DNA of 64,000 nt from Arion vulgaris (lineage: Eukaryota; Mollusca; Gastropoda; Stylommatophora; Arionidae). Each line of letters starts with the position of its first letter. The first letter of the stretch is position 1. This document shows positions 11,034 through 19,998 of this stretch, one piece after another. Both the position numbers and the translations under genes were made by a program. Below the pieces are notes generated by a model. That model was given only the letters and a program-made list of their open reading frames with translations, was not told the origin of the DNA and did no database searches. Location: the NCBI GenBank assembly GCA_020796225.1, contig CM036755.1:15191317-15255316 (forward strand), read 5' to 3'.

Positions 11034-11035
11034 TA
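11009..11035 (-). repeat. Right terminal inverted repeat and TA target site of the Tc1/mariner-like transposon
   Basis: Inverted repeat 11009-11033 ending GGAACGAACTA, followed by TA at 11034-11035; it pairs with 8950-8974. Confidence 0.85.
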
Positions 11036-11177
11036 GTAATAGAGTAAGTCACCAAAAATAAACATGAAAAATCCCATGACCATTTAAGAGTTAAAGAATG
11101 AAGACGGGTAAATGTTAAAATGTTGGGTTTTTTTGTTTGCATTTGGTATAGATATTGACATTTTACCCTGTCTACAG

Positions 11178-11265
11178 ATTGCTGACTGTGGTGGAATGCC
11201 TTTGGAGGAACAGCCTGGCAAGACTTGTGAAGCTTTTAGATTGTTTTTGCAGGGAATGGGATATG
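11178..11265 (+). CDS. NDRG: NDRG-family protein, next exon
   Basis: This 88-bp exon follows the acceptor CCTGTCTACAG and precedes the consensus donor GTATGT. It starts at a codon boundary, in phase with the exon ending at 6295, and encodes [20 protein letters not shown] then RLFLQGMGY plus one extra base. Vertebrate NDRG proteins have MADCGGLP...QP.K..EAFKYF.QGMGY at the same place, directly after the segment in the upstream exon; it forms the last helix of the alpha/beta-hydrolase fold. Both frames are open and both donor sites fit, so a working gene is likelier than a processed copy. The following C-terminal exon (Ser/Arg-rich in relatives) was not found. Confidence 0.88.
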
Positions 11266-11441
11266 GTATGTACTAATGAGATAAAGTAGGTTAGTTATCA
11301 GACTGAAAGAACTTGTGATCACTTAATATGTTTACACAGCTAGGTAAGTTACCATGATCAACTTGACTGTCATTTAAAAACATGACAACAGAACCACAAT
11401 TGTAATTTTGAATGGTAGGATCAGTATTGTTTTATTGAATA
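11266..11441 (+). other. NDRG intron downstream of the second exon
   Basis: AT-rich sequence starting at the donor GTATGT. No other feature seen before the direct repeat at 11442. Confidence 0.5.
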
Positions 11442-11458
11442 AAAAGTGTATTTATTGT
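11442..11458 (+). repeat. Left copy of a 17-bp direct repeat (candidate target duplication)
   Basis: AAAAGTGTATTTATTGT is repeated exactly at 11861-11877. Confidence 0.65.
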
Positions 11459-11860
11459 TTAGTTCATTGTTCATATGTACGGTTTCAACTTTACTGCAAC
11501 TGGTCACCCCATAATTGCTCCGTTCCTGTCTGAACATTTTCCAGAATGAAACAGTAGGTACCGCCACAAAAAGCAACCCATGCCGCATAAAACATATGGC
11601 CATCGCCAAAAGTGTCAACACAAAACCGTTCATCACCTGAATTGCAACTCATGTCGAAGGGAACATCAATCATGACAAAATCCAACCCTCTGCGCACGCA
11701 ATATCCACTGCGCACGGCAGACTGAGTCGACTCACCACAACCGCCGTCCGCCATTTTCGAATAGCCACAACAAACGCACGGTTGACACAGCAAAAGCATT
11801 CCATGTAACATTCATAGCTCTCAACGTTGCTCAAACACTAACTCAGTAGCTTGGCAAACG
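11459..11860. mobile_element. Unidentified 402-bp insertion
   Basis: The segment lies between exact 17-bp direct repeats, the length of a typical LINE-made target duplication. It is richer in GC than its surroundings. No poly(A), terminal inverted repeat or pol III box was seen. The minus strand is open for 106 codons (11811-11491), with a Cys-rich N-terminal half, but no known protein is recognised and the frame may be fortuitous. Confidence 0.5.
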
Positions 11861-11877
11861 AAAAGTGTATTTATTGT
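11861..11877 (+). repeat. Right copy of the 17-bp direct repeat
   Basis: Exact match to 11442-11458. Confidence 0.65.
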
Positions 11878-11899
11878 ATAATACTATTCAAGTCAATAC

Positions 11900-12290
11900 T
11901 AGACAATACTAGAAGGGTTAACACTAGACGAGTTAGCTACGAATACCAAAAACATCTTCATGTCAGCAGCAGCGAACAATACCACAGAAGAAGAAGAAGA
12001 TACATAAAAATAAATGGATAGCAGATGACACTTGAATTGATACGACTGCGGAAAGAGTTCAAACCAAAAAGTAGAATTGCTGACTTAGATAATCAAGAAT
12101 ACAAAATCTTGTCAAGACAAATAAGAAAAAACATAAGAAGAGATAAGAAACAATATGTAATAGACAGCTGTATGAAGAAAAGGGGAAAACTAAAGAAATG
12201 TTCAAAGGGACCAGATCTCTGACTGGCAAGTTTAAACCAATCTCAAAGATGATCTATGACAAACTGGGCATTATGTGAGTAGGCTCATCA
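11900..12290 (+). pseudogene. RTE-like LINE fragment: linker between endonuclease and RT
   Basis: A GAA/AAG-rich run (11981-11999) encodes a Lys-rich stretch and then KNKWIADDT; after a one-base shift the frame reads LELIRLRKEFKPKSR, later LSRQIRKNIRRDKKQYV, and near 12193 KEMFKGTRSLTGKFKP. Lys-rich-KWI-x-TLELI-R and a later RxDKxxY are typical of the region between endonuclease and reverse transcriptase in RTE-type LINEs. Neither catalytic domain follows, so it is a short relic. Both limits are approximate. Confidence 0.6.
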
Positions 12291-12309
12291 ATCAAAATCG
12301 AACTGGTAT

Positions 12310-13269
12310 TGTCAGTCGCTGGAGGCTGTTGGAGATATTGTGAAGGAGATCAGAGCACCTATGGACATGTCCGGAGTGTAATGAAGATATTCGAAACTGA
12401 AGGGAATGACGTTCACATACATAATTATAACATGTATTTTTGTGTCATTACTTTCAGTTCCCTCGTAGTGCAGAAGTATAGTGCTGCAGCTGAGTATAAT
12501 CAACTTCATTCACTGGAGAACAGACTGATGTCTCCCACAAGCTGCTGAAGGTTCACTTGATTAATGAGATTTATCTCAAATCAGATTAGTTTGATAGCCT
12601 GTATAGATAGCAGCTAATTAAGTATTGGTGATATGGTTGCCGGATTTCATTCCTTCAACCGTGAATCATAGCTTGGTTTAAATACCAAACTGACCTGGCT
12701 TGTAGAGACATTCCAAAGGTTTAGTAAGTGATTATGTTTTGTCTGAACATTTCTTTGTCAAATGGATTATTGTTGTAAGACTGTCATTAGATCTGAAGCT
12801 TATTTAATTTAACATTATGATGTTCTGTACTCAGTAGCAACTTCAGTGCTTTTTGACTGGTAGGGATATTAATTAATAAATTTACATCTAAGTTCAATGC
12901 ACAAACAACTATCTAAAACAAAGAGGGTTTAAGATAACAAAGTCAGTAGGTTGATGTGGTCATAAATGTATTACTTTCACTAAAGTTATTTGTCTAAACT
13001 TGATATGCACCAAAAAACTGTGCATCTGTAAAAATAATAACTGTCTTAACTCACAATTTTTACTATGATCAATGTCGATTTTTGTTGAGTTCATTTATAG
13101 TTGACTCACAACACTAATATTTTGAATATTTTTTTGATTCAAATATCCAACTTCACAACAAGCTCATAAAAAATCAGGGACAGAAAGAGCATCTGTAGAA
13201 TGAGAATGGACGTTGGAGATCATTGATTTATAGCAATTTATATAAAGTATTGATCTGTTATTATGACCC
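12310..13269. other. AT-rich interval, no recognised feature
   Basis: No conserved protein, RNA gene or clear repeat was found on either strand. An imperfect hairpin (about 12394-12465) is the only local structure seen. It may be NDRG intron sequence. Confidence 0.4.
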
Positions 13270-13952
13270 TTAACCCTTTCAACCCTGGGTGCCTGTACCT
13301 TAAAAATCACTTCCCCTGAGCTCCTGAGAAAAAACAGCCCGTATCAGAGTTATATTAAAACACGATATATTAGCACACTTAAGTGATCTATAATTTGTTA
13401 TTGACTTACTCCATCATCACCGTTATTCCTGCTTATCTTTTTGCAGAATACTAAACTTTAAAATTGATTTGATTTAATATGGTAGTACGGCCTAAATACT
13501 CCTGTATATGTAGGTTTTTCTCAAGATTGAACATATATAGCTTGAATATTAATCAATTAAAACATTTCTTCCTTGTCTAAATGATCGTCTAACTCACTTT
13601 CTATATCGTTATCAGAAAAATCCCATTCTAAGTCTAATTTATCTTTAAATTCATTTAAAACAGCTTCAGCAGCTTGCGCTGTGGTTATACTTTTAGAGTG
13701 ACCATTTCAGAAAAATTTCAGACATCTTTTGAGCCTGAAAATACCTAACTAATTACCATATCAGAACCAAAATAAAATCACACAACAGCGTCCGTCATCT
13801 CGCAAAACCTCTCCGTCACATTTGTACACAATTTATTTTCAAATACTGAAAAATAATGAAATAATAATCTCAGACTGTTATATCGGGAGCTCGGGGCATG
13901 CAGCGCTTATATTCAATCCCAAATTATCAGGAGCCCGGATTCTAAGGGTTAA
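13270..13952. mobile_element. piggyBac-like non-autonomous element
   Basis: TTAA at 13270-13273 and 13949-13952 flank imperfect inverted ends: the left reads CCCTTTCAACCCTGGG and the right, on the other strand, CCCTTAGAATCCGGG. Similarity continues inward (CCCCTGAGCTCC against CCCCGAGCTCCC). TTAA targets and CCCT-starting ends are characteristic of piggyBac. The inside (675 bp) is too short for a full transposase. Confidence 0.7.
13560..13703 (-). pseudogene. Possible acidic N-terminal relic of a piggyBac transposase
   Basis: The minus strand reads KSITTAQAAEAVLNEF and then an acidic stretch LDLEWDFSDNDIESELDD before a stop. piggyBac transposases often begin with a short Ala/Glu helix followed by an acidic Asp/Ser-rich region, which fits the surrounding TTAA-flanked ends. 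No DDD catalytic core is present. Assignment is inference from composition and position. Confidence 0.45.
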
Positions 13953-14830
13953 GGACCAGTTAGCACTGATGGGAATAATCCCTTGTGACATATAGGGATC
14001 AGTAGCTACTGACTGCACTTGATATGTGAGAGGCAGAATGGTGTGTGTGTCAGATACAGCAAGACAGCAGCATTGACATTTTTTTTGGAAATGTACAATA
14101 CAGGGAAAATCAGAAATGGTTGCAATGTAAGAGAATTTCTTTTGGAAGTGTTTCCTCACTCAGTAACAGAATGTAGAAAACATGAGAATAGTCTGACTGA
14201 TTTTATTTCACAGTTTCAGTGCATTTACTTTCTGGTTCATGCATGGTTATTTTTTTATTTTGTTGTACTGATTATTTCAGTATTTTACTTTGGAAATTAT
14301 TTTTTTTTTATATTTGGACTAAGTTAACATTGACTTGTTAATTCTGTCTACATGTGAAGCTACAAGAAATATTTTCTGTACCTCGATGCATAGTTTGACA
14401 CTACTAATGTCTTCATTCTGAATTGTATGTGAACAATGCAGTGTTTCTCAAATGACACTCTCCCATTTTACAACTTAAAATCATTTAGTTATTATTCATG
14501 CTTTGAGTTTTGCAGGCACATATGGGTGGGCTATGTAAAGGTAGGAATTTTCTTGAGTCCAGAGAGACTGGTTATTCTCAGTCATTATTTGTTGTGTTCG
14601 GTGACAAGGGGAGATTGGTTATCTCAGCCATTATATGTTGTGGGTGCAGTGACAAGTTTGATTTGATATTCTTGCAGTTTGGTTAGAATTGTAGATTCAC
14701 CCTAATTCCTTGAATCATATACATACCCTACCTCCCTTAGGCCATTCATAATATCAGCCTGGTCCACTGCTCTTCTGCTTTCCACAATAGCAATGCTCGC
14801 AAGTGTTTATGTGCAAGATTTTTGTCAAGC
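13953..14830. other. AT-rich interval, no recognised feature
   Basis: Short open frames exist on both strands, but none resembles a known protein and several are T-rich and low in complexity. A CTTTTGCAG... GTAGG pair at about 14505-14545 could mimic a small exon, but its frame stops at once when joined to the NDRG exon. Confidence 0.4.
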
Positions 14831-14842
14831 AATATTCTCCCA
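14831..14842 (+). repeat. Left target-site duplication of family B LINE fragment
   Basis: AATATTCTCCCA recurs exactly at 15552-15563. Confidence 0.7.
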
Positions 14843-15551
14843 CTAAATTAAACATAATTGAAAGATAGAAGCACAAAACAAAATCTATATCTCAATGTGG
14901 CAAAAACAAAAATATGACAACAGATAAAACAAACATGACAAAATATATTTTTATCAACGGAGAGAAAGTAGAAAATGTGAATAGTTTTGAATATCTTGGT
15001 TCACTGCTAACAACAGATGGAAATGGAATGAAGGAAATTAAAAGAACAAGCAGCATGGCTTTGCAAAAATTAAACAACTAAAAATAGTATGGAACGGAAC
15101 TGATAAGAAAACAAAGATCAGAATACTAAGAGCATGCATATTCCCAGTGGCCACGTATGGTGTAAAGCAGTGGAAAACATATGTGCTTTCGAATATAAGT
15201 GTTACAGAAGAGTCCTCCGTATATCTTGGACAGAGAAGAGAACAAATAGATCTATCCAGAAAGAACTCAAAATCAAAGAAAACTGGCTGATGCTACAAAT
15301 AGGAAAGAGAAAATTGAGATATTTTGGACATGTAAAAAGACATGAAGGGCTGAGAAGACCATCATGGAAGGAGGCATACCGGCAAAGAGAAGAAGAGGAA
15401 GACCACGGAGAAGATGAATTTAGGATATAACTGATAGTTTGAACATGACGGCTGCAGAGGCAGGACATCTGGCCTCTGAGAGAGAAATTCCGGAGGACTG
15501 TTGGGGTGGCAAAGTTCTGCTCAGGACAAGCTACAGTGAATATAGATGATG
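14843..15551 (+). mobile_element. Family B LINE, 5'-truncated copy (RT C-terminal part)
   Basis: A 709-bp insertion between 12-bp target duplications. It holds only the end of a LINE: VNSFEYLGSLLTTDGN (post-palm region, about 14980-15025), then after shifts KCYRRVLRISWTEKRTNRSI and KRKLRYFGHVKRHEG, the conserved C-terminal block of RTE/CR1-like reverse transcriptases. It ends with a short GAT-rich tail (TAGATGATG). A near copy lies at 27675-28174. Severe 5' truncation is usual for LINEs. Confidence 0.8.
15134..15430 (+). pseudogene. Family B reverse transcriptase C-terminal fragment
   Basis: Open for 98 codons. It includes KCYRRVLRISWTEKRTN and LRYFGHVKRHEG, the tail of a LINE reverse transcriptase whose catalytic palm is missing. 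Upstream coding parts (about 14880-15080) lie in other frames. Compared with the copy at 27750-28212, this one has small deletions, for example in the LLYGCESW-like region, which reads TYGVKQWKTYV. Confidence 0.75.
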
Positions 15552-15563
15552 AATATTCTCCCA
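15552..15563 (+). repeat. Right target-site duplication of family B LINE fragment
   Basis: Exact match to 14831-14842, directly after the GAT-rich tail. Confidence 0.7.
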
Positions 15564-15639
15564 ACTTTAAGTAAGCATTTATGTTAATTAAACAGATAAA
15601 ACAGACTTCAGAGATGCAAGAAATATACTACAGTGAATC

Positions 15640-15860
15640 TTGTATCCCCTATTAGATTCCTTTCAAATCTACCGTCTCCCATGTCAGGCCGCACTCCTTC
15701 AACTCTCTCTCCACAGTTCTTCTCCTTGTTTCCTTTGGACATCTAGGCCTTCTCTTTCCATCAGCTGTCCATCTCAGAGCTGTCCTAGCCAATGCCCCCA
15801 CTGGCATATGACATACATGTCCAAACCACCTCCATCTTCATCTCTTAATGATGGTCTGGA
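15640..15860 (-). pseudogene. LINE reverse transcriptase C-terminal fragment (another family)
   Basis: On the minus strand the sequence reads RWRWFGHVCHMPVGALARTA, LRWTADGKRRPRCPKETRRR and TVERELKECGLTWETV. These are the conserved tail blocks (RWxGHV.RM, GKRxRGRP, TWRR, GxTW) of many LINE reverse transcriptases. It differs from families A and B. It abuts a family A fragment at about 15858; truncation on both sides leaves only this tail. Confidence 0.75.
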
Positions 15861-16520
15861 GAATGTTACACTGATTTAATAACAACAGATGATGTAGTAA
15901 TTGCCCTCAAAGTCAGCCACAGCACTCTTTCTGGACATGATGGTATCCAATATCACTACATCAAACAGCTTGAAGTGATGAGAATTAACCCACTCTTGAC
16001 AGATTTAAACAACATACATGAGGATGTGGTATCAGATGATAGGCTCCATAGATTTTTGCGACCGCTCCATAAAATAGAAAAGTGTCCTAGACTACTCAGC
16101 ACCCAGCTTCTGAGTATAAGGTAGATGCTGAGTAGTCTATGATACTTTTCAATTCTTGAACTGGTTAGTTGGATCATCGAAAAAGGGTGGAGACTGCAGT
16201 AAAACTTGGAAAAATAGGCAAACACGTAAAAACAAAGTACTACAGTTTTACAAAAAATCACTGGATCACTTGGCCAGAGGTGACTGTTGATGACTTGTAC
16301 CACATTTAGGAAAACTGACCTCAGCCTCTATAGTCTTGTCCATGATTAGCACAGAGTTCTCTCTATCACCCATGCTCAAGACATGAGACACAGCTGATGT
16401 AGCCAAAAGCTAGTCAACCTGGCTGGAACAAACATTGGATTTTGCTGATGATATTCCTAATATGTAGGACTGGATCTCAGATAGACCAGAAATCATTCCG
16501 GACATTTAAGGGACATCACA
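15858..16520 (+). mobile_element. Family A LINE fragment, old copy with internal deletion
   Basis: Plus-strand translation VVIALKVSHSTLSGHDGIQY matches VNALKASHSTTPGPGGVQY of the copy at 23347-23529 and runs to FLRPLHK and LLSTQ (about 16100). After a fold-back (16077-16150) it resumes with LVSWI, later SLSPML, and LDFADDI, matching LLSPML and TFADDIL of copy 2. About half of the finger/palm region is missing. This copy is much more diverged than copies 1-3. Confidence 0.7.
16077..16150. repeat. 25-bp inverted repeat (hairpin) inside the family A fragment
   Basis: Arms 16077-16101 and 16126-16150 pair at 23 of 25 positions around a 24-nt loop; both contain GACTACTCAGCA or its complement. The left arm is part of the original LINE sequence; the right arm is an inverted copy of it at the deletion breakpoint. 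Confidence 0.8.
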
Positions 16521-16529
16521 TACAGCCTC

Positions 16530-17440
16530 ATGGCAGTGTAAGAAGATTCAATCTCAAGTCTCTTGAGCTTCCGCTTAATTTTACCAATCAGCAGATGTTG
16601 ATTCAAATCTACGTCTGCACCCCTTGGAACCCTTACATCTTGTAGAGATGATCTGAATTTCTTGTTTATGCATATGTGGTCAATTTGATTTTCTGTTCTG
16701 TGGTCTAGGGGTGATACCCAGGTTGCTTTATGTATTCTTTTATGTGGAAAGACACTTCCACCTATAACTTATTGATTTGCTGCAAAGAAATTGGTGAATA
16801 GTTCTCCATTTTTGTTCATGTTTCCTCATGATCTCCTCATAGCATGTGTTGTCCGCCCCTATCTTGGCATTTAGGTCGCCCATCAGAATTTTGATGTTGC
16901 TGTTTCTCTCATTGCCTATAGTATTTTGAAGTTTCATGTAAAATTCCTCTATAACTATTTCCTCTTTATCATTGATAGGTACATAACAACTGGGTCACAT
17001 TCAAGAATACTTTCTTTTGGTGGTTCTGAATGTTGCTGTGATTATTCTAGGACTCGCTGCTTGCCACTTTATTAGTGCTTTTCCGTTTCTTTAGATAGCA
17101 TTAAAGCTACACATTCACTATGGGGAGAATTTTCTTCCATATGGCCTGAGAACAGCATTGTTTCTCCTATGTTTAGACATTGTTTGCCTGCACCATTTCA
17201 CATAGTTCCAAGATGCCAATCCCATAGTATTTCATCCCTTTTGCAACCCATGCTCTTTCCCATTTCAAACATACTTCTAACGTTTCAGGTGCCAATTTTG
17301 GAGCTTTTCCTTGGTGAAAGGAAGATAATCTACAGTGTAGATTCCTTGAGAGCTTTCTCTGCATCACATCATATCTCTTCTATAAGAGCTTCCTTTCCTC
17401 CTGGTTGGCAGTTATTTTATTTTTATTGGACTTGTTCATG
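16530..17440 (-). pseudogene. RTE-type APE endonuclease fragment, heavily shifted
   Basis: Reading from 17440 downward on the minus strand: KYYGIGILELCEMVQANN, LFSGHMEENSPHS and ECVALMLSKETEK, then IKILMGDLNAKIGADN (about 16855-16900), then ENQIDHICINKKFRSS and VPRGADVDLNQHLLIGK (about 16550-16700). These correspond to the isE-RW, ysG, GDfNAkvG, NQIDHi and RGaD...DH-Ll-Vg motifs of RTE-type LINE endonucleases (often annotated craniofacial development protein 2-like). Conserved parts are spread over several frames, and the final DH is replaced by NQH. Confidence 0.75.
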
Positions 17441-17579
17441 ATTGGTTGGATTTTGTGGCTTAAATTTTCTACTGGATAGGGTAGCCAACCCTATGCCAAA
17501 CCCCACCATAGCTATCTTTTAGGTCGCAGTGTTATTATTCTTTGCCCCGCTTGTGGGCCCTGGCAACATACAGGTGGAC
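17441..17579. other. Short unassigned interval
   Basis: Lies between the endonuclease relic and the minisatellite. Possibly the 5' end of the same LINE; nothing specific seen. Confidence 0.35.
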
Positions 17580-18588
17580 AAGAACCGAGGATGAGAAATT
17601 AAGGTAGAAGGCAAGAACTGATGATGTGAGATTACGGTAGAAGGAAAGAACTGATGATGTGAGATTACGGTAGAAGACAAGGATAGTTGGCTGAGATTAA
17701 GGTAGAAGGCAAGAACTGATGATGAGAAATTAAGGTAGAAGACAAGGATAGTTGGCTGAGATTAAGGCAGAAGGCAAGAACTGATAATGAGAAATTAAGG
17801 TAGAAGACAAGGATAGTTGGCGTGAGATTAAGGCAGAAGGCAAGAACTGATGATGAGAAATTAAGGTAGAAGACAAGGACAGTTGGCTGAGATTAAGGCA
17901 GAAGGCAAGAACTGATAATGAGAAATTAAGGTAGAAGACAAGAATAGTTGGCGTGAGATTAAGGCAGAAGGCAAGAACTGATGATGAGAAATTAAGGTAG
18001 AAGACAAGGACAGTTGGCTGAGATTAAGGCAGAAGGCAAGAACTGATAATGAGAAATTAAGGTAGAAGACAAGGATAGTTGGCGTGAAATTAAGGTAGAA
18101 GACAAGGATAGTTGGCATGAGATTAAGGTGGAAGACAAGGATAGTTGGCGTGAGATTAAGGTGGAAGACAAGGATAGTTGGTGTGAGATTAAGGTATAAG
18201 ACAAGGATAGTTGGTGTGAGATTAAGGTGGAAGACAGGGATAGTTGGTGTGAGATTAAGGTAGAAGGCAAGAACTGATGATGAGAAATTAAGGTAGAAGA
18301 CAAGGATAGTTGGCGTGAAATTAAGGTAGAAGACAAGGATAGTTGGCGTGAGATTAAGGTGGAAGACAAGGATAGTTGGCGTGAGATTAAGGTGGAAGAC
18401 AAGGATAGTTGGTGTGAGATTAAGGTATAAGACAAGGATAGTTGGCGTGAGATTAAGGTGGAAGACAAGGATAGTTGGTGTGAGATTAAGGTGGAAGACA
18501 AGGATAGTTGGTGTGAGATTAAGGTGCAAGTCGAGGATAGTTGGCGTGAGATTAAGGTAGAAGGCAAGAACTGATGCTGTGAGATTAA
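17580..18588 (+). repeat. 33-bp minisatellite, left part
   Basis: Tandem units of about 33 bp alternate between two types: one with AAGACAAGGATAGTTGG and one with AAGGCAAGAACTGATGA, each preceded by GAGATTAAGG or GAAATTAAGG. About 30 units are present, with some 31-bp units. Because 33 is divisible by three, all three minus-strand frames can stay open and give an 11-residue repeat (HLNLTPTILVF in one frame), which should not be taken for a protein. The array resumes at 19999 after an insertion. Confidence 0.92.
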
Positions 18589-19050
18589 GGGGTTCAGCTC
18601 CAAAACAAATAATTTTCTTTATTAATTAAGTTAGAGCAATTATTTTATAATGGGCATGTTAAGCTAAGAATGTAGATCTATTTTAATGTTTAAATAAAAA
18701 CCTTTGCATGGTTGCCATGACAACACGCCATCTTTTAAAAAATACATGTTATTAGAATCCTAAAATTTACAAAACAAACAAATATATTGAAAAATAAAGG
18801 GTGATTCATAAACTGTAAACATATTTACATCTGCTGATGCATTTATTTTTTTTTAAATCTCAAGAAATATATTTTATGTTTATTTTTAAACTTATGCTTG
18901 ATAAAAAAAAATTCCCAAAATGTGTCATCATTTCACATTGAAAATTAATTTTAAAAACACATATTCACAAAAATGTAATTTGAAATGCATCAGTAGCTAA
19001 AAATGATATGGGGATATTCACCTCAAATTTCATGTATCTAGCTTTAGTAT

Positions 19051-19748
19051 TACAGTAGAACCCACTTATCTCGACCTCGGTTAACTCGCCAACCCTATTA
19101 AGTCCACGCTTTTGAAGTGGAACCGCAAATTTCTCTTTGTCTTAGCATTTTCTCATCGGATATCTCGATTCTTTTATGTCTCCGAACCCTAATATCTCGA
19201 GCACAAAAGAGGGCCAAATTTGCCACTTAACGTTGGTTATCTCGATCCCCATGACCATTCGACGGTATGGTTCTTTTGTAGGAGATGAAACTGTTTTAGA
19301 CAGCATAAATAATATTGAAGCATTTGTTTTCAAGCAGACTGTTAAAGGCAAAAAGCAACAAAGCATTTTAGACTTTGTAAAGAAACCATAGTAACCGCGT
19401 GTACGATACTTTTCAGAGCTGTGTCAATTTGTATAAATACAGGTTTGTATCGAGAATCGACGGTGGTTTTTATTTTATATTGGTAAATTTCTGCTGTTAG
19501 TTGGTGCACATATGCCTTTTGTTGTTAGCAAACATGTATGTACATTTTTATAGCATGCCGATCGCTTCATCAAACAAATAACTCGTGCATGTACATTCTC
19601 ATTTATTAATGCACATCATGTACATAAAGAAATTTCAAGCACATGTTAATATTTTGCCGCCATATTGGTTTTCGTTTATCTCGATCATCGGTTATCCCGA
19701 CGCTTTTGGCAAACCCCTAGGCCGGCGACATAACCGGGTTCTACTGTA
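19051..19748. mobile_element. Tigger/pogo-like element, internally deleted
   Basis: Element 19053-19746 (694 bp) with TA on each side (19051-19052, 19747-19748). Ends read CAGTAGAACCCACTTAT on the left and, on the other strand, CAGTAGAACCCGGTTAT on the right, the typical pogo/Tigger terminus. Inside it keeps only the end of a transposase. Confidence 0.88.
19250..19391 (+). pseudogene. Tigger/pogo transposase C-terminus
   Basis: The last 47 codons read RRYGSFVGDETVLDSINN, IEAFVFKQTVKGKKQQS and ILDFVKKP before TAG. A Lys-rich tail ending QxSIxDFxKK is seen at the C-terminus of Tigger-type transposases. The DNA-binding and DDE catalytic parts are missing, so the element depends on enzyme made elsewhere. 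The open frame extends upstream to 19176 but the conserved match does not. Confidence 0.65.
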
Positions 19749-19998
19749 GTTAAAACTCAAGGGATTTCCAACACAAAAATGGGGGAAAATTTTTTGAGAA
19801 AACTCAAATTTTAAACTTGGAATTTTAAAGAAAAAGGTATAGAATTGAACGTTTCTTATTAATGTTGTAATGCTAATACGCAAACAAAACAACATAATTT
19901 TATGTGTAATTGATAGTACAAATGTTGTACTTTATAGATCTAAACACTTTGAAAATCAATGTTTTTGACTAAAATTTTCTGAGAGTCAAACCCCTTAA

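Larger units (their letters stand above)
8676..11090. mobile_element. Probable TTAA-type element (MITE) hosting a Tc1/mariner transposon
   Basis: TTAA occurs at 8672-8675 and 11091-11094, flanking inverted ends CTCTTAAACG (8676) and, on the other strand at 11090, CTCTTAAATG. Without the inner transposon the element would be about 330 bp. TTAA targets are used by the piggyBac and Kolobok superfamilies. The matching ends are short and the region is AT-rich, so a chance match is possible. Confidence 0.45.
18589..19994. mobile_element. TTAA-flanked DNA element inserted in the minisatellite
   Basis: The minisatellite unit GAGATTAAGG is split at its TTAA (18585-18588 and 19995-19998). The insert starts GGGGTTCAGCTC and ends, on the other strand, GGGGTTTGACTC. 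It is 1406 bp long, of which 694 bp are a younger Tigger-like element. The rest (about 710 bp) is AT-rich with no coding capacity. TTAA duplication suggests a piggyBac- or Kolobok-type mover; the superfamily is not settled. Confidence 0.75.

Noticed and set aside
11970..12005. GAA-repeat LINE tail like that of LINE D
   Set aside because: The run is followed in frame by KNKWIADDT and the RTE-like linker, so it is internal coding sequence of another LINE, not a 3' tail.
12393..12465. Hairpin MITE
   Set aside because: Arms match at only about 14 of 18 positions and no target duplication was found.
13436..13470. Alternative downstream NDRG exon after CTTTTTGCAG
   Set aside because: The required reading frame hits TAA almost immediately.
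14505..14545. Tiny third NDRG exon between CTTTTGCAG and GTAGG
   Set aside because: Joined in phase to the exon ending at 11265 it reaches a stop within a few codons, and the peptide does not resemble NDRG C-termini.
17861..18603. Leucine/threonine-rich repeat proteins on the minus strand
   Set aside because: Several frames are open at once because the 33-bp minisatellite unit is a multiple of three; no start context or conserved domain.
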